From the NCBI GenBank assembly GCA_963832725.1, contig CAWHVG010000003.1, forward strand, positions 868,001 to 932,000: a DNA stretch of 64,000 nt. Reading direction: 5' to 3'. Source of the stretch: JAEZBP01 sp963832725 (GTDB taxonomy: Bacteria > Myxococcota_A > Polyangia > Polyangiales > Sandaracinaceae). Each line of letters opens with the position of its first letter. The stretch's first letter is position 1. Shown here piece after piece: positions 46,483 through 56,765 of the stretch. The notes below the pieces were generated by a model. That model made no database searches, was not told where the DNA came from, and was given only the letters and a program-made list of their open reading frames with translations. The translations under genes and the position numbers were made by a program.

Positions 46483-47755
46483 CCGCGCTGGTGATCGTGG
46501 GCGCCCAATGGGGCGACGAAGGCAAGGGCAAGGTGGTCGACCTGCTCGCGGCACACGCCGACGCGGTCGTGCGCTATGGCGGCGGGGCGAACGCGGGCCA
46601 CACGCTCGTCGTCGGCGACGAGAAAGTCGTCTTCCACCTGGTGCCCTCGGGCGCGCTCCACGCCCGCCCGCGCTGCTGGCTCGGGACCGGGATGGTCATC
46701 GACCCGCGGGTGCTCGTCGATGAGCTCGCGGTGATGCGGGCCCGTGGGGTGCTGGACGACGCCCGCGTGCTCGTCTCGGATCGGGCGCAGCTGGTGCTCC
46801 CGCAGCATTTCCTGGTGGACGCGCTGCGCGAGCAGGGGCCGAGCGCCATCGGCACGACCAAGCGCGGCATCGGACCCAGCGTATCAGGATCGCGCCGCTC
46901 GCCGCGGGCTGCGGATGATCGATCTGGCCGATCCCAACGGTTTCCGCGCCAGCATGGCGGAGAACCTCGAGGGCTGGAGGCCGGTCATCGAGGCGCTGGG
47001 CGGCGAGCTCCCGGACGCAGCCGAGGCCGCGGAGCGCTACCTGGCCCTCGCGCCGGCGATCCTGCCCTTCGTGGGCGACGTCAGCGGCGCGATCCACGAC
47101 GCCCGCGAGGCGGGGCAACGCATCCTGCTCGAAGGCGCGCAGGGGACGATGCTCGACCTCGACCACGGCACCTACCCCTTCGTGACCAGCTCCTCGGTGA
47201 CGGCAGGTGGCGCGTGCACGGGCACCGGGCTGGGGCCGACGCACATCGATCGGGTGCTCGGCATCAGCAAGGCCTACACGACGCGGGTCGGTGGCGGGCC
47301 CTTCCCCACCGAGCTCGACGACGAGGCCGGCGAGCGGCTGCGGCAGGCCGGCGGCGAGTTCGGCGCGACCACCGGACGCCCCCGCCGCTGCGGCTGGCTG
47401 GACATCCCCGTGCTGCGCCACGCGGCCCGCGTGAACGGCCTCTACGGAGCTGGCGCTGACCAAGCTCGACGTGCTGACCGGCATCGACCCGCTCCCGATC
47501 TGCGTCGCCTACGAGCTGGACGGGAAGCGCCTGGACGTACCCCCGTCAATCGGGCTCGGCCGCGTTCGCCCCATCTACGAGGAGATGCCCGGCTGGAGCG
47601 AGGATCTGAGCGCGTGCCGGAGCCTCGAAGCGCTCCCGGCGAACGCCCGCGCCTACGTGAAGCGCATCGAAGCGCTGACGACGGTGGCGGTGTCGCTGAT
47701 CAGCCTCGGCGCCGAGCGCTCCGAGACCATCTCGCTCGCCGATCCCTGGCGCTGA
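46479..47755 (+). CDS. purA: Adenylosuccinate synthetase (two frameshifts in this sequence)
   Basis: 424 residues after removing one base at ~46881 and one at ~47446, which gives GIGPSYQDRAARRGLRMIDL and RVNGLYELALTKLDVLTGID, both strong PurA signatures. GTP loop QWGDEGKGKVVDLLA at the start, then GGANAGHT, QGTMLDLDHGTYPFVTSSSV and SLGAERSETI. It catalyses IMP + Asp + GTP to adenylosuccinate. The length of the corrected protein equals the family norm and the two frameshifts are in one of the most conserved enzymes of purine synthesis, so a sequencing cause is more likely than a pseudogene. Confidence 0.93.
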
Positions 47756-48034
47756 GCGCCGCGGCCGATATCTCACCCGCTGAGACATCTCGACCCACCG
47801 GCGGGTGCGAGGAGGCCGTTTCGGGACGAAAACGGCAAATTCAGGCTGAATTCGCGCTCAGATGTCTTAGTTGGTGAGATATCTTGCCGCTTCGCGCCAC
47901 CACCGCGCGGGTGCGGTCGAAGTCGTGCCGGTCTCCGCTGCCGGTCCGCCATCCCCCGCGCGTGTGGGTGCGCGCTCGGCGCACGACGTCGGCGACGGTG
48001 CCCGCTCCCGAAACGCCGGCGATATGCCGAGAGG
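47756..48034. other. Convergent intergenic region containing a large inverted repeat
   Basis: Between purA (plus) and ridA (minus). The inverted repeat at 47767-47883 is listed separately. The rest (47884-48034) has no gene or motif that I can support. Confidence 0.5.
47767..47883. repeat. Inverted repeat with 24-bp arms and nested palindromes
   Basis: Left arm 47767-47790 begins GATATCTCACC and ends AGACATCT; right arm 47860-47883 begins AGATGTCT and ends GGTGAGATATC; 19 of 24 positions are complementary. Between the arms are a 7-bp hairpin (GCCGTTT/AAACGGC, 47815-47836) and the perfect palindrome AATTCAG-G-CTGAATT (47838-47852). Flanking GCGGC and GCCGC also pair. It can fold as one long stem structure and could terminate both genes. 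Confidence 0.8.
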
Positions 48035-48421
48035 TCAGTCCGCGGCCGCGATCATCTCGATCTCGACCTTCGCGCCGCGCGGCAACGCCGCCACCTGCAC
48101 GCAGGCCCTCGCCGGCGGATCGTCGGCGAAGCGCTTCGCGTAGACCTCGTTGACCGCCGCGAAGTCGCCGAGATCGGTGAGGAAGATCGTCACCTTCACC
48201 ACCTGCGCGAACGAGCTGTCCGCCGCGGCGAGCACGGCGGCGAGGTTGTCCATCACCCGCTCCGTCTGGGCCTGGACGTCCTGCCCTCCGACCATCTCGC
48301 CGGTGGCCGGATCGAGGGGGATCTGCCCCGACAGGAAGATCAGGTCGCCGATGCGGACGGCCTGCGAGTAGGGACCGATCGCCGCCGGGGCGGCGTCCGT
48401 GGAGATGACGCGGCGTTCCAT
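48035..48421 (-). CDS. ridA: RidA family deaminase
   Basis: 128 residues from ATG 48421, with AGGAGG 4 nt upstream. Signature IGPYSQAVRIGDLIFLSGQI at the N-terminus and the conserved Arg and Glu of the active site in ARACVQVAALPRGAKVEIEM. RidA hydrolyses reactive 2-aminoacrylate and related enamines released by PLP enzymes. It is convergent with purA and divergent from the M48 peptidase gene. Confidence 0.93.
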   Translation of the reverse strand: MERRVISTDAAPAAIGPYSQAVRIGDLIFLSGQIPLDPATGEMVGGQDVQAQTERVMDNLAAVLAAADSSFAQVVKVTIFLTDLGDFAAVNEVYAKRFADDPPARACVQVAALPRGAKVEIEMIAAAD

Positions 48422-48630
48422 GCTTCCTCCTGAGGCCCGAACGAAGTGCAGGGTTCGTGCTACGTGCACGAAACTCGGAACGGAGTTCGGACCGAGACTA
48501 TCAGTGCGCGTGCTATCAGACCTGCAGCACGGATTCATTCGAAACCGCCGCGGAGCGCGGCGAGCGGTCCACGAGCCGAGCGCTTCGGCCACGGCCGCGC
48601 TTTGTCGGCCATCGCAGACGTTTGCACCTC

Positions 48631-50226
48631 GTGGAGCCCTGGGCCATCGAAGAAGTCGTCTTTCGACCCGCGTTCACGCTCCTGGCGTGTGCGCTGGTGC
48701 CCTTCGCGACCGCGGCCCTGCTCCGGCTGATCCTCCTGGGCACGCCAGCCGCAGATCCGGATGCGCGCGCACGGCAGCTGATGCCGCTCCGCCAGGCGTC
48801 GATGTGGGTCGGGCTCGCGCAACTGGAGGTGGCGTGGATCGCCGGCTCCACCGCGCTGGGCCCCGCCCTCTTCGGCCGCGCGGACGGTTGGGCGAGCCAG
48901 GCGTTCGGGGCGCTCTGCTTCGCCTCGACGTTCGTCGCAGGAGGCCTGGCGCGCCGGCCCGAGGAGCCCGCCGAAGGTCGCTCCACCGCGCTCGGCGTGG
49001 CCGCCCTGCGCCTCCGGATGCTCGCGTTCCTCGCCGGACCGGTCGTGGCCGTGCTCGGGGTCACGCGAATGCCCGTCGTCGGCGCGGACGGCACCTTGAA
49101 CGCGGGCTGGCTCACCCTCGCGTTCGTCGTCTGCGCCCTCGGCGTCGCGTACGGCGGCTTGGCGCTGGCGCTCCTCACCGGGGCGCTCAGGCCGGCCACG
49201 GCCGAGGTGCGAAGGCTCGCCCACGCCGTCGCCGAGACCGAGGGCACACCGCTCCGGCTCGTGCTGCGCCTGCCGACCCGTGGGAGCTCCTTCGCCAACG
49301 CGGCCGCCCTGCCCTGGGCGCGGACCATGGTGGTCAGCGACGCGCTGGTGGCGCTCTTGGACGAGGAGGAGCTGCGGGCGGTGCTCGCCCACGAGGCCGG
49401 GCATCTCTCGGAGCCCAAGCGTGCGGCGCTCCTCCGGCTCGGCGCGGCGAGCATCTTCGTGTTCGCGCTCACGGCCGGCGTGCAGGTCGGGACGGCGCTG
49501 GGGATCAATCCATCGATGGCCACGGCGGTGGCGGTGGCCCTGGTGGTGCCGGGCTTCGTCCTGATGCGGCGCTTCGCCCGGAAGATGGAGGTGCGTGCCG
49601 ATGCGCGGGCCTGCGCGACGGTGGGCGCCCGAGCGCTGGCCAGCGCGCTCCGGAAGCTGCACCGCGCGCTGCTCCTCCCGATGACCACCGGCGCCCGCCG
49701 GGTCCACCCCGACCTCTACGACCGGCTCTCGGCGTGCGGACAGGACGTCGGGGAGCGCCCGGCGCCACCGCCGCGATCGATCGGCACGCTCACCGGCCTC
49801 GTCGTCGCGCTCTCCGTCGTCGCAGCGCCGCTGGCGGCGACCGCCTCCACCACGATCGCCCCGGCCCAGGTCGCGGAAGTGGGGGACGCGGCCGCGCGCT
49901 GGCGTCTTCGCGTCGATCCCTGGGATCCCACGGCGATGGTGGCCGCCGGCTGGGCGGCTCGCGATCGGCGGGAGTACGAGCGGGCGCTGCGATGGGCCGC
50001 GAGCGCCCGCGAGCTCGGCGCGTCCGACGCCCTGGCGCTCGAGCTCGTGGCGGAAGTGCGCGCCGCCCGCGGCGAATGCGAGGAGGCGCGGGCCGCGTTC
50101 GACCGAGCGCTCCGCGCCCGCATGGCCGAGGCCTTCGCGGACCCGCTCACGGCCCCCATCGCCCTCGGCGGCTACCGCCTGCCGCCTTCGATGATCAGCG
50201 AGTGCGGCGGCGTCAGCGCGCCGTGA
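48631..50226 (+). CDS. M48 family membrane metallopeptidase with C-terminal TPR-like region
   Basis: 531 residues from GTG 48631. Four or more N-terminal membrane segments, then LRLPTRGSSFANAAALP and the zinc site LAHEAGHLSEPKR (HExxH as HEAGH) at about residue 255, with the third ligand probably in MEVRADARACATVG. It resembles HtpX/Ste24-type peptidases. After a further membrane segment (LVVALSVVAAPLAAT) a helical tail with TPR-like features (YERALRWAASARELGASDAL) follows. Likely works in envelope protein quality control. The N-terminus upstream of 48631 reads as non-coding. Confidence 0.82.
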   Translation: MEPWAIEEVVFRPAFTLLACALVPFATAALLRLILLGTPAADPDARARQLMPLRQASMWVGLAQLEVAWIAGSTALGPALFGRADGWASQAFGALCFASTFVAGGLARRPEEPAEGRSTALGVAALRLRMLAFLAGPVVAVLGVTRMPVVGADGTLNAGWLTLAFVVCALGVAYGGLALALLTGALRPATAEVRRLAHAVAETEGTPLRLVLRLPTRGSSFANAAALPWARTMVVSDALVALLDEEELRAVLAHEAGHLSEPKRAALLRLGAASIFVFALTAGVQVGTALGINPSMATAVAVALVVPGFVLMRRFARKMEVRADARACATVGARALASALRKLHRALLLPMTTGARRVHPDLYDRLSACGQDVGERPAPPPRSIGTLTGLVVALSVVAAPLAATASTTIAPAQVAEVGDAAARWRLRVDPWDPTAMVAAGWAARDRREYERALRWAASARELGASDALALELVAEVRAARGECEEARAAFDRALRARMAEAFADPLTAPIALGGYRLPPSMISECGGVSAP

Positions 50227-50280
50227 GACAGCGTCGCAGCGGGCTCCCTCGGCTCCGCGCGACGCTGGGCTCGGCTGGGC

Positions 50281-51085
50281 TCAACGCCCCTTGAAGTCGG
50301 CGGCGCGCTTTCCGAGGAAGGCGGCCATGCCTTCCTTCTGGTCTTCGGTGGAGAAGCAGCGAGCGAAGCCCTCGACCTCGACGGCGTTGGCCTCGGGGAG
50401 CGGCATCTCCTCGCCCTCGCGCAGCACGCGCTTCGCCTCGGCGACGGCGAAGGGGCCCATGGTGGCGATCGTCTTGGCCAGCGCGCGCACGTTCTCCATC
50501 AGCGCGTCCGGCGGGTGCACCGCGTTGACCAGGCCGATCCGCAGCGCTTCCGCGGCAGGGATCATCTGCCCCGAGTAGACCAACTCACGCGCCCGCGCGA
50601 TGCCGACCCGCCGCGCCAGCCGCTGGGTGCCGCCGAAGCCGGGGATCACGCCGAGCTTCACCTCGGGCTGACCGAAGCGCGCCTTCTCGGAGGCGTGGAT
50701 GAAGTCGCAGGCGAGCGCGAGCTCGCAGCCTCCGCCGAGCGCGAAGCCCTGCACCGCCGCGATGACCGGGATCGGCAACGACTCGAGCGCAGCGCCCACC
50801 TCGTGGCCTCGCTGCGCGAACGCGCGCGCCCCGTCCATGCTCATCGATTGCATGCTGGCGATATCGGCGCCGGCGACGAAGGCCTTCTGGCCCGCGCCGG
50901 TGAGGATCGCGCAGCGCACGTCTTCCCAGGCGCGGAGCTGCCCGATGGCGTCGTGCAGCCCGCTGAGCACGCTGGCGTCGAGCGCGTTGAGCTTGTCGGG
51001 ACGGTTGATCGTGATGGTCGCGATCGGGCCGTCCGCTTCGAGGAGGACCACCTCGGCCCAAATCAGCCGCGTTCGAGTCGGTCAT
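50281..51085 (-). CDS. Enoyl-CoA hydratase / crotonase family (one frameshift near the start)
   Basis: 267 residues from ATG 51085 after removing one base at 51057-51059; the N-terminus then reads TDSNAADLAEVVLLEADGPI. GGGGGGAAG lies just upstream of this ATG. Otherwise GTG 51051 would start. Crotonase marks: INRPDKLNALDASV, KAFVAGADIASM (oxyanion), ALGGGCELALACDF, and FGQPEVKLGVIPGFGGTQRL with the two catalytic Glu residues. Hydrates trans-2-enoyl-CoA. It follows the 3-hydroxybutyryl-CoA dehydrogenase gene by 2 bp, together two steps of beta-oxidation or butyrate metabolism. Confidence 0.93.
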
Positions 51086-51087
51086 GT

Positions 51088-51951
51088 TCACTTCCCCCCG
51101 TAGACGTAGAAGCCGCGGCCGCTCTTGCGACCGAGCCAGCCCGCCGCGACGTAGTTCCGGAGCAGCGCCGCCGGCCGGTACTTGTCGTCGCCGAGCTCGC
51201 GATGGAGCACCTCGGCGATGGAGAGGCAGGTGTCGAGGCCGATGAGGTCGGCCAGCGCCAGCGGACCGAGCGGGTGGTTGAGGCCGAGCTGCGCGCCGGT
51301 GTCGATGTCCTCCGGCGTCCCGAGGCCCTCCTGCAGCGCGAAGCACGCCTCGTTGAGGAAGGGGATGAGCATGCGGTTGACGATGAACCCCGGCATGTCC
51401 TTGCTGGTGATCGTCGTCTTGCCCATTCGCTCGGCGAGCGCCCGGATGGCCTGGTAGGTCTCGTCGCTGGTCTGGAGCGCGCGCACCAGCTCGACGAGCT
51501 TCATGACCGGCACCGGGTTCATGAAGTGCATCCCGATCACCCTCTCCGGGCGGCCGGTCACCGCCGCCAGCTTGGTGACGGAAATCGACGAGGTGTTCGA
51601 GGCGAGGATCGCGCCCTCGCGCATCGCGGCGTCGGCGCTGGCGAAGATCTTGGCCTTCAGGTCGAAGTTCTCGGTCGCTGCCTCCACCACGAGGTCGAGA
51701 TCGCCGAGCGCGTCGTAGCCGCCGGCCGGCGTGATGCCCGCGAGGATGGCGTCACGACGCGCCGCGTCAATCTTCCCCTTGTCGACGAGCTTGGCGAGCT
51801 GACGGCCGACGATGTCCTTGCCCTTCTGGGCCGTCGCCTCGTCCACGTCGAGCAGCGTCACCGCCAGCTCCGCCTGCGCCGCGACCTGCGCGATCCCGCG
51901 TCCCATCTGACCGGCGCCGATGACACCGACGCTCTTGATTTCCGCCACCAC
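51088..51951 (-). CDS. 3-hydroxybutyryl-CoA dehydrogenase
   Basis: 287 residues from GTG 51951 (a second GTG follows at once); GAGGAGG lies just upstream. Rossmann motif VGVIGAGQMGRGIAQVAAQA, then VEAATENFDLKAKIF, SNTSSISVTKLA, and HFMNPVPVMKLVEL (catalytic His). The C-terminal domain has DMPGFIVNRMLIPFLNEACF. It oxidises 3-hydroxybutyryl-CoA with NAD(P). Short, single-domain form, not the fused FadB type. Paired with the crotonase gene. Confidence 0.95.
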   Translation of the reverse strand: MVAEIKSVGVIGAGQMGRGIAQVAAQAELAVTLLDVDEATAQKGKDIVGRQLAKLVDKGKIDAARRDAILAGITPAGGYDALGDLDLVVEAATENFDLKAKIFASADAAMREGAILASNTSSISVTKLAAVTGRPERVIGMHFMNPVPVMKLVELVRALQTSDETYQAIRALAERMGKTTITSKDMPGFIVNRMLIPFLNEACFALQEGLGTPEDIDTGAQLGLNHPLGPLALADLIGLDTCLSIAEVLHRELGDDKYRPAALLRNYVAAGWLGRKSGRGFYVYGGK

Positions 51952-52201
51952 GCACCTCCTCGGCCGGCGCGGCTCTCGGCCCGTCCGGCTTGCAGCCTTG
52001 AAGGGGAGACCGTGCCGAGCGCCGCGTCACGACCGCCTCGGGGCAGCCGCGCAGCGGGCCACGCCGCGCCGCGGGCGCGCGGGAGGGCTCCCGGGCAGCG
52101 CTCTATCAGCGCGCACCGCGCCAATCAAGGAGAGCCGGCAGCGGGAGAAAGCTCATCCGCCGGCCTTCACGGAGCCCCGCGCGTGCGCGACCATGCCCAC
52201 C

Positions 52202-53933
52202 ATGATTCGGGGACGGCTGGGATGGTTGCTCGCGACGGCATTGCTCGCGGGCTGTGGAACGAGCTCGATCGCCCCGGACGGCGGCGCGGGAGGCACGCCC
52301 GATGCGGGGACGGACGCCGGGCCCCCCGACGCCGGCCCCCCCGACGCCGGCGAGCCGCCGCTCGAGCCCGACCTCTACTGCCCCGGCAGCGACGGCTGTC
52401 CTGACACGGGTGACGGGACGCTCCAGGCAGGCGCGTCGGCGAAGGCGATCACACCGACCGTCGAAGCGCTGACCATGGACGTGAACGGCAACGGCCTCTA
52501 CGACCCGGGGGACGGCGACACCTTCGACAACCTCAACGGGAACGGGAACTGGGACGCGGTGTGGATCGCCGGCTTCGGCGCCGGGCGCGCCGCGACGGGC
52601 GTCGCCAACGACGTGTGGGCGCGTGCGCTGGCCCTCCACCAGAACGAGACCACCATCGCGTTCGTCGCCATCGACGCGGTCGGTTGGTTCTACGACGACG
52701 CACAGCCCATCCGCGACATGGTCTCGGACCTCGACGTCGACTACGTGGTCGTCTCCGCGACGCACAGCCACGAGACCCGCGACACCATCGGGATCTGGGG
52801 CCCGACGCTGACCGAGACCGGGCGCGATCCCGACTACATCGCCTTCGTCCAGCAGCAGGCGGCGGCCGCGGTTCGTGAAGCCGTGGGCGCGCTGCGACCC
52901 GCCCACGTGCAGTACGCCTCGTTCCGCGTGCGCGATCAGCGCGGCGGGCTGCTGAACTACATCGGCGACAACCGCGATCCGCAGGTGATCGACGACGAAG
53001 TGCGGCTCATGCGTTTCATCGACGCGAGCGACGACAGCACCATCTCGACCTTCGTGAACTTCGCGTCGCACCCCGAGTACACGGGCTCGGACAACACGCT
53101 CATCTCGAGCGACTACCCACATTGGGTCCGCGACGGGGTCGAGAACGGCGTGATGGCGCCCGACGGCACGAGCGTGGACGGGCTCGGCGGCGTCTGCGTC
53201 TTCGTCAACGGCGCGGTGGGGAGCCAAATCGGCCCGAACCACATCCACATGCAGACCTGGGCGGGAGACCCAATCGACCGGGGCACGCCGGAAGCGCCGG
53301 CGACGATGGGCTCCCAGATCGCCTACTTCATCCTCACCGCGCTCGGGCCCGACGGCGGCTCGGTGACCGACGAGACCGCCGATCTCGCGTTCCGTCGCGG
53401 ACACTTCTACATGCCGGTCGAGAACCGCCGTTATCAGAATCGCGTTCCAGGGCGGCCTGTTCGTTCGCCAGGTCTACCACTACGACCCGAGCAGGAGGAT
53501 CTCGGCCACGAACATGCCCGAGGTCCTCAGCGAGATCGCGGTGGTCGACGTCGGGCGCGCGACGATGATGTCGGTGCCGGGGGAGCTCGATCCGGCCCTC
53601 TTCGTCGGCGGCTACGACGGCAGCTACGCGCCGGACGGCGTGCCGGTCGTGGACGAGACGCAGGAGAACCCGCCGGACCTCTCGATGGCGCCGGGACCGC
53701 CCTACCTGCGCGACCTCGCGCGCGCGGACGCCGAGCAGGTCTGGGTGCTCGGCCTGACGGACGACTTCCTCGGCTACTACATCCCCTCGTTCGACTACGA
53801 GCTGGGCACGGGGCTCCCGTACATCGCGGAAGCCCCGGGGCACCACTACGAGGAGACCAACTCGATCGGCGTCGACGGTTGGCCGCGCCTGCACGCCAAG
53901 ATGGTCGACCTGCTGGGCTGGCGACACCCCTGA
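52202..53933 (+). CDS. Neutral/alkaline ceramidase-like lipoprotein (one frameshift)
   Basis: 576 residues after removing one base of GAATC at 53437-53441; the frames join at RRYQIAFQGGLFVRQVYHYD. The signal peptide ends LLAGC, then a DAGTDAGPPDAG linker. The catalytic-type domain begins LQAGASAKAITPTVE, with GFGAGRAATGVANDVWARAL, DYVVVSATHSHETRDTIG and VNFASHPEYTG matching the N-terminal ceramidase_alk pattern (zinc His residues in SHxHE-like and HPEY). A Ca-binding-type insert (DVNGNGLYDPGDGDTFDNLN) precedes it. Hydrolysis of a lipid amide is plausible but unproven. ATG 52193 is an alternative start. Confidence 0.75.
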
Positions 53934-53967
53934 GCCAGGAGCGGGGCCACGACAGCCCGGCTCGCGC

Positions 53968-54687
53968 TCACTGCTGCGGCTGTTGGCCCTGCTGCGGCTG
54001 ACCCTGCTGCGGCTGGCCTTGCTGCTGACCCTGCTGCGGCGGCGGCGCGTTGGCGACGGCCGAGTCGAACTCCCACTCGAAGATCATGCTGCCCGGCCCC
54101 TGGCCGTTCATCTCGAGCGCGACACGGGTGGTGGACGGCGTCACGAAGCCACCGTTGCCGAAGCACATCGTCGCCGGGTGGTTCGCGACCTGCCAGACGT
54201 GCGGGACATAGATGGTCCGGTACACGGGCTGGCGCCGCCACTGGACGCACCTTCGGTTGCGGTACTGCGCGCAGACCTGCTGGTATCCGCTGAGGACGCG
54301 CTGGGCGATCTGGCCGTTGTAGGCCTGCACGGTGGGCTGCTCGAGCTGGACCTGGGCGTTGGTCATCTCGACGCCGTCCTGATCGTTGAGGAGCGCGATG
54401 CGATACGACTGGTAGACGCCACGCTGGGGGTCGACCTCGTCGAGCGACCAGAGGTTCGTCTGCAAGCAGATCCGCTCCGGGGTCACCTCGGTCAGCGACG
54501 CCTGATCGACGAGGACCCCCGCTGGCAGTCCGCGGGGCGACTCGTCGTGCCGGGCTTCAAAGGGCACGGAGTTCGGGTCGACCTGTCCGACCTGCAGTGG
54601 GTGCCGGATGTGAACGTAGTGGGTGCTGGAGCAGGCGCCCGCGAGGAGCGCCGCAATCGTGACGATGAATGCGTTTCGGCGGTTCAT
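53968..54687 (-). CDS. Lipoprotein of unknown function with Gln-rich tail
   Basis: 239 residues from ATG 54687. Lipobox LLAGAC after IVTIAALLAG. The body includes three Cys (ICLQTN, VCAQYRNRRC, MCFGNGG) and beta-type segments. The C-terminus is a low-complexity QQGQPQQG tail encoded by 15-18-bp repeats (53970-54035). No family recognised. It may act at the cell surface. Confidence 0.68.
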   Translation of the reverse strand: MNRRNAFIVTIAALLAGACSSTHYVHIRHPLQVGQVDPNSVPFEARHDESPRGLPAGVLVDQASLTEVTPERICLQTNLWSLDEVDPQRGVYQSYRIALLNDQDGVEMTNAQVQLEQPTVQAYNGQIAQRVLSGYQQVCAQYRNRRCVQWRRQPVYRTIYVPHVWQVANHPATMCFGNGGFVTPSTTRVALEMNGQGPGSMIFEWEFDSAVANAPPPQQGQQQGQPQQGQPQQGQQPQQ

Positions 54688-54869
54688 GGCTCTGGTTCGT
54701 TTTTTCCGATGTTGTCGCGACCGTACCTGGTCGGCGGCGGAGCCCGCAAGCAACACGTGCGCCATCGCGCACCTGCGCGTTCAGACCCCTCCTCGTCCTC
54801 TCTCGGACCCGCGCGTGACTCGCAGGCTCCGCTCACTCACGTCAACGACGATTCACGCGCCGGGCGCAT

Positions 54870-56763
54870 TCATCCGGGGCCGTAGGTCGGACCGCGAGGC
54901 GCGACGCGGGCGAGCAGACGGGTCGGCGGGTCGAAGGCGCGCCAGCGCGCGTCCTCCTCGCGCCGGAGGCGCACGCGCGCCGCGTAGGCGCCGGGCTCTC
55001 CCGAGAGCGCCTCCTGGATCTCCGCGACGTAGAGGTGGAGGACGTCCTCGGGCTCGTCGAGCACGCCGCGCTCGATCAGCCGCCGCCCGATCTCGAGCGC
55101 CGCGTCCCGCAGCCGAGAGCTCGCGGCGGAGAGCCCCTCGGCCACCGTGCCTTTGGCGTCGGCGAGCCGCTCAATCATGAGCGTGAGGCTCCGCGCGAGC
55201 GCGGCGCGGCCCGTTCCGAGCGGGCGCGCGCGGGCGGTGGTCATCAGCCGGCGGATCGCCTGCCGCTGTGCCTGCTCGGCGCGCTCGGCCCGCCCATCGA
55301 CGGCCGCGCGCATCCCCTCGACCAGCGCCGCGTCGCTGGCGCCGTAGGGCGCGGGCCGCACGTCGAGACCGAGCGGGCGCGTGTCCCCCGCCTCGCGCCG
55401 CAGCTCCGCGAAGCGGAGGCGAAGCGGCGCCGGAACCGGATCGAGCGTATCGGGTAGCGTCCCGAGCTCGCGCGCGGCCTTGGCCAGGCGCTCGTCGAGG
55501 CGACGGCGACGGCGGGTGCGACGGATCGCCGCCAGCCCGTCGATGCAGTCCCGCGGGATCGTCCCCAACGACGCCTCCAGCGCTCCGATCACGGCGGCGG
55601 TCGCCTTCCGGCCGCGGTCGAGCAGCTCCTCCGCTTCGATGACCACCCGCTGGCGCTCCCGCAGCGCGCGAAGGAGCCCCGGGTCGTCGAGCGAGCTCAG
55701 GTCGTCCGACGCGAACGCGGCGAGCCAATCGTCGAGGGTGCGCTCGAAGCGGCGCACGGCGGCGATGGGACGCGCCACGTCGCCCACCACCCGCGCCGCA
55801 CGGAGCGCGGCCTCGCTGAGCGGGTGGGTGCTCTCCCCGCGGCGCCCGCGCCCCGGGCCGACGTGCCGGTACGCGCGGGCGAAGAGGCGCCTCACGTGCG
55901 CCTCGTTCGAGGGCTCCTCCGGAGGACGGAGCGCGATGTCGAGCGAGTCGACCGCCAGCGGCGCAATCGGCCCTTCGTCGTGCCAGAGCAGCGCCACGAC
56001 CCGCCAGGTTTCGTCGGTGAAGCGCCACGCGGGCGACACGGGACGCACGCCCGCCACCACCACCCGACCGCGCGAGAGCGCCCAGTCGATCTCCACCGGC
56101 CGGCCCAACGCGAGCTGCGCGCGGTCGGCCAGATCGGCGGCGCGCTCGAGCACGCTCCGCGGCAACGCTCCGCGCCCCGGCTCGATGACCCGCATCGTCT
56201 TGCGGTCCAGCGTGAAGGGATGCTCGCGCTCGAGCCAGACGGCGACGGTCGAGGGATCGCCGTCGCGCGTGTTCACGCTGGAGGCTCTGCCCGCGGGGCC
56301 CTCGTCACAGCGCAGGATGCGCAAGCGGAGCGCGCCCGGGCTGGCCCCGAGCGCCAAGGCGGTCCGCTCCGCGTCCCGGAAGAGCGTGCGCAGCCGCTCC
56401 GCGAGCTCGGCGGGCTCGACCACGTCCTCCTGGGCCGGCCACCGCGGCTCCCCCCGCTGTGCGAGCGCGTGCGTCCGAAACCACGGTGCCGGGCGCAAGC
56501 AGGAGCGGGCGGGAGGAGGACGGCTCCCCCGCGGAGACGGCTCAGGCGGCGGCTGGCGCAGCGCGGCCTCCAGCATCGGCGCGACCTCGTCCGGGCGCGC
56601 GTCGAAGGAGACGACCCAGCCGGGACAGATCGGGACGCCGGCCTCGGAGAGGAGCGCCAGAATCCAGCGCCTCTTCCCCGAGACCCTCCGCGTCCGCCCG
56701 CGAGAGGGCGTCGTGAGGCCGGACCGCCGAGAGCGTCGCCCGCGCCGCCCCCTCGCTGCCCAT
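54870..56763 (-). CDS. Degenerate PEP synthase / pyruvate phosphate dikinase-like protein (one frameshift)
   Basis: 630 residues from ATG 56763 after removing one base of GAATC at 56660-56664; the join reads GLGEEALDLALLSEAGVPIC and PGWVVSFDARP, which is the start of a PPDK_N domain. The end of that domain (LGRPVEIDWALSRGRVVVAG, VRPVS) is present, but the central ATP-binding signatures ('RSS..ED...SFAG') are missing. The middle part keeps RGVLDEPEDVLHLYVAEIQE, normally just before the swivelling His domain. That domain, with its catalytic His, is absent at the C-terminus. Probably not a functional PEP synthase; a decayed or repurposed relative. It lies 2 bp after the thiolase stop. Confidence 0.6.
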
Positions 56764-56765
56764 CG

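Noticed and set aside
46479..47755. purA as a true pseudogene
   Set aside because: Both breaks are single extra bases in otherwise perfectly conserved sequence, and many unrelated genes in the window show the same kind of break; sequencing error is the simpler reading.
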